Assembly (NCBI GenBank): GCA_022510465.1
Contig: JAFLTJ010000020.1
Coordinates: 1-32,306, forward strand
Origin: Muribaculaceae bacterium
Lineage (GTDB): Bacteria; Bacteroidota; Bacteroidia; Bacteroidales; Muribaculaceae
Reading direction: 5' to 3'
DNA: 32,306 bases
Under the pieces are notes generated by a model, which was given only the letters and a program-made list of their open reading frames with translations, was not told where the DNA came from and ran no database searches. The translations under genes were made by a program, and so were the position numbers. Positions 31,637 through 32,306 of this stretch are shown in pieces (position 1 is the stretch's first letter; the number at the start of each line of letters is the position of its first letter).

Positions 31637-32306
31637 ATGCTTAAAAAAACACTTTTGACTTTGACCCTGCTCGGGGTATCAATGGCAGGAATGGCATTTC
31701 CGCAGCAAGCCGAGAAGCTTGACCGCGGCGTTTTTGCCATGTATACCGGGTCGGGCGTATTTGTGTCGTGGCGCCATTTGCCGGATGACGCTCGCAATCT
31801 GACGTTTGACGTATATCGCGACGGCACCAAAATTAACGAAGAGCCGCTTGCAGCGGGGACCAACTATACCGATGCAACCGGAACCGCCGGCGCCAAGTAT
31901 AGCATCAAGGCTTACAACGGAGAGACCTTGGCCTGGGAAACCGACGGAGTAGCCGCCGAGGGCGACGTTTACCGTCGCATCAAGCTTGACCGCCCTGCCG
32001 GTGGAACGTTCCCCGGTAACAGTAAAAACTCGGACTCCAAGCATACCGTAACCGATGACTACACTTATTCGCCGAACGACTGCTCGGTTGGCGATGTAGA
32101 CGGTGACGGCGAGTATGAAATCTTTGTAAAGTGGGACCCGTCGAACTCGCAGGACAACTCGTTCTATGGCAAGACAGGTAACGTTTACATTGACTGTTAC
32201 AAGCTTGACGGAAGGAAGCTGTGGCGCATCGACCTGGGTCGTAACATTCGCGCCGGTGCCCACTATACGCAGTTTATGGTTTATGACTTTGACGGCGACG
32301 GCAAGG
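31637..32306 (+). CDS. PL11 rhamnogalacturonan lyase, 5' part only
   Basis: The reading frame starts at the ATG at 31637 and is open for 223 codons to the window end. A signal peptide (MLKKTLLTLTLLGVSMAGMA) leads into an Ig-like region (LTFDVYRDGTKINE) and the start of the beta-propeller with calcium-binding-type loops DVDGDGEYE (about 153-161) and DFDGDGK at the edge. The sequences RKLWRIDLGRNIRAGAHYTQF and YSPNDCSVGDVDGDGEYE (seen in segments) are characteristic of family 11 polysaccharide lyases, which cut the rhamnogalacturonan I backbone of pectin by beta-elimination. The rest of the gene lies outside the window. It probably shares the GH3 transcript. Confidence 0.88.
   Translation, partial: MLKKTLLTLTLLGVSMAGMAFPQQAEKLDRGVFAMYTGSGVFVSWRHLPDDARNLTFDVYRDGTKINEEPLAAGTNYTDATGTAGAKYSIKAYNGETLAWETDGVAAEGDVYRRIKLDRPAGGTFPGNSKNSDSKHTVTDDYTYSPNDCSVGDVDGDGEYEIFVKWDPSNSQDNSFYGKTGNVYIDCYKLDGRKLWRIDLGRNIRAGAHYTQFMVYDFDGDGK

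Noticed and set aside
31679..32263. A 194-codon minus-strand frame opposite the PL11 gene
   Set aside because: It is a mirror of a well-supported lyase gene; its valine-rich composition has no motif or start signal.

Overview
The window looks like ordinary chromosome from a Bacteroidales bacterium, most likely a Muribaculaceae-type gut commensal. The family level is inference. The support is promoter boxes of the Bacteroidetes form TAnnTTTG with an upstream TTTG, near absence of Shine-Dalgarno sites, and typical families: DUF4919, DUF2807, DUF4421, type III glutamine synthetase, a 630-residue PurF-like protein, and a GH3/PL11 pair. I see no insertion sequence, prophage or CRISPR array.

Layout. 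1-415: partial tRNA-Pro (minus strand) and, upstream of it, a gene-free stretch with an orphan consensus promoter, several RNA stem-loops and an intrinsic terminator, read here as a candidate small RNA. 416-5941 (minus): compact operon of a bifunctional (p)ppGpp synthetase/hydrolase, a 7TM-HD phosphohydrolase of the PgpH (c-di-AMP phosphodiesterase) type, a DUF456 membrane protein and a secreted DUF4919 protein. 6060-8035 (minus): two lipoproteins, one PepSY-like and one beta-helix. 8204-9523 (plus): GTPase Der. 9539-15263 (minus): efflux operon TolC, HlyD-type adaptor, two ABC-2 permeases without an ATPase gene, and a HAD phosphatase. 15559-22983 (plus): tRNA-Asp with terminator, RecD-like helicase, dusB, a DUF2807 protein, a Wzx-type flippase, a DUF4421 outer-membrane protein, a Xer recombinase and hibernation factor HPF. 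23007-28826 (minus): pyrH-frr with terminator, a 58-bp tandem palindromic repeat, then glnN followed by the PurF-like amidotransferase. 29045-end (plus): start of a polysaccharide-degradation cluster with a GH3 glycosidase and a PL11 rhamnogalacturonan lyase cut by the window end.

Themes. Two nucleotide second-messenger enzymes share one transcript. Glutamine synthesis and a glutamine-consuming enzyme are adjacent. Housekeeping RNA and translation genes (der, dusB, frr, pyrH, hpf) are scattered among surface genes. The most unusual features are non-coding: the candidate RNA at about 100-292, the tandem palindromic repeat at 27412-27527, the hairpin-rich glnN leader, the canonical Shine-Dalgarno before hpf, and the near-leaderless DUF4421 promoter.
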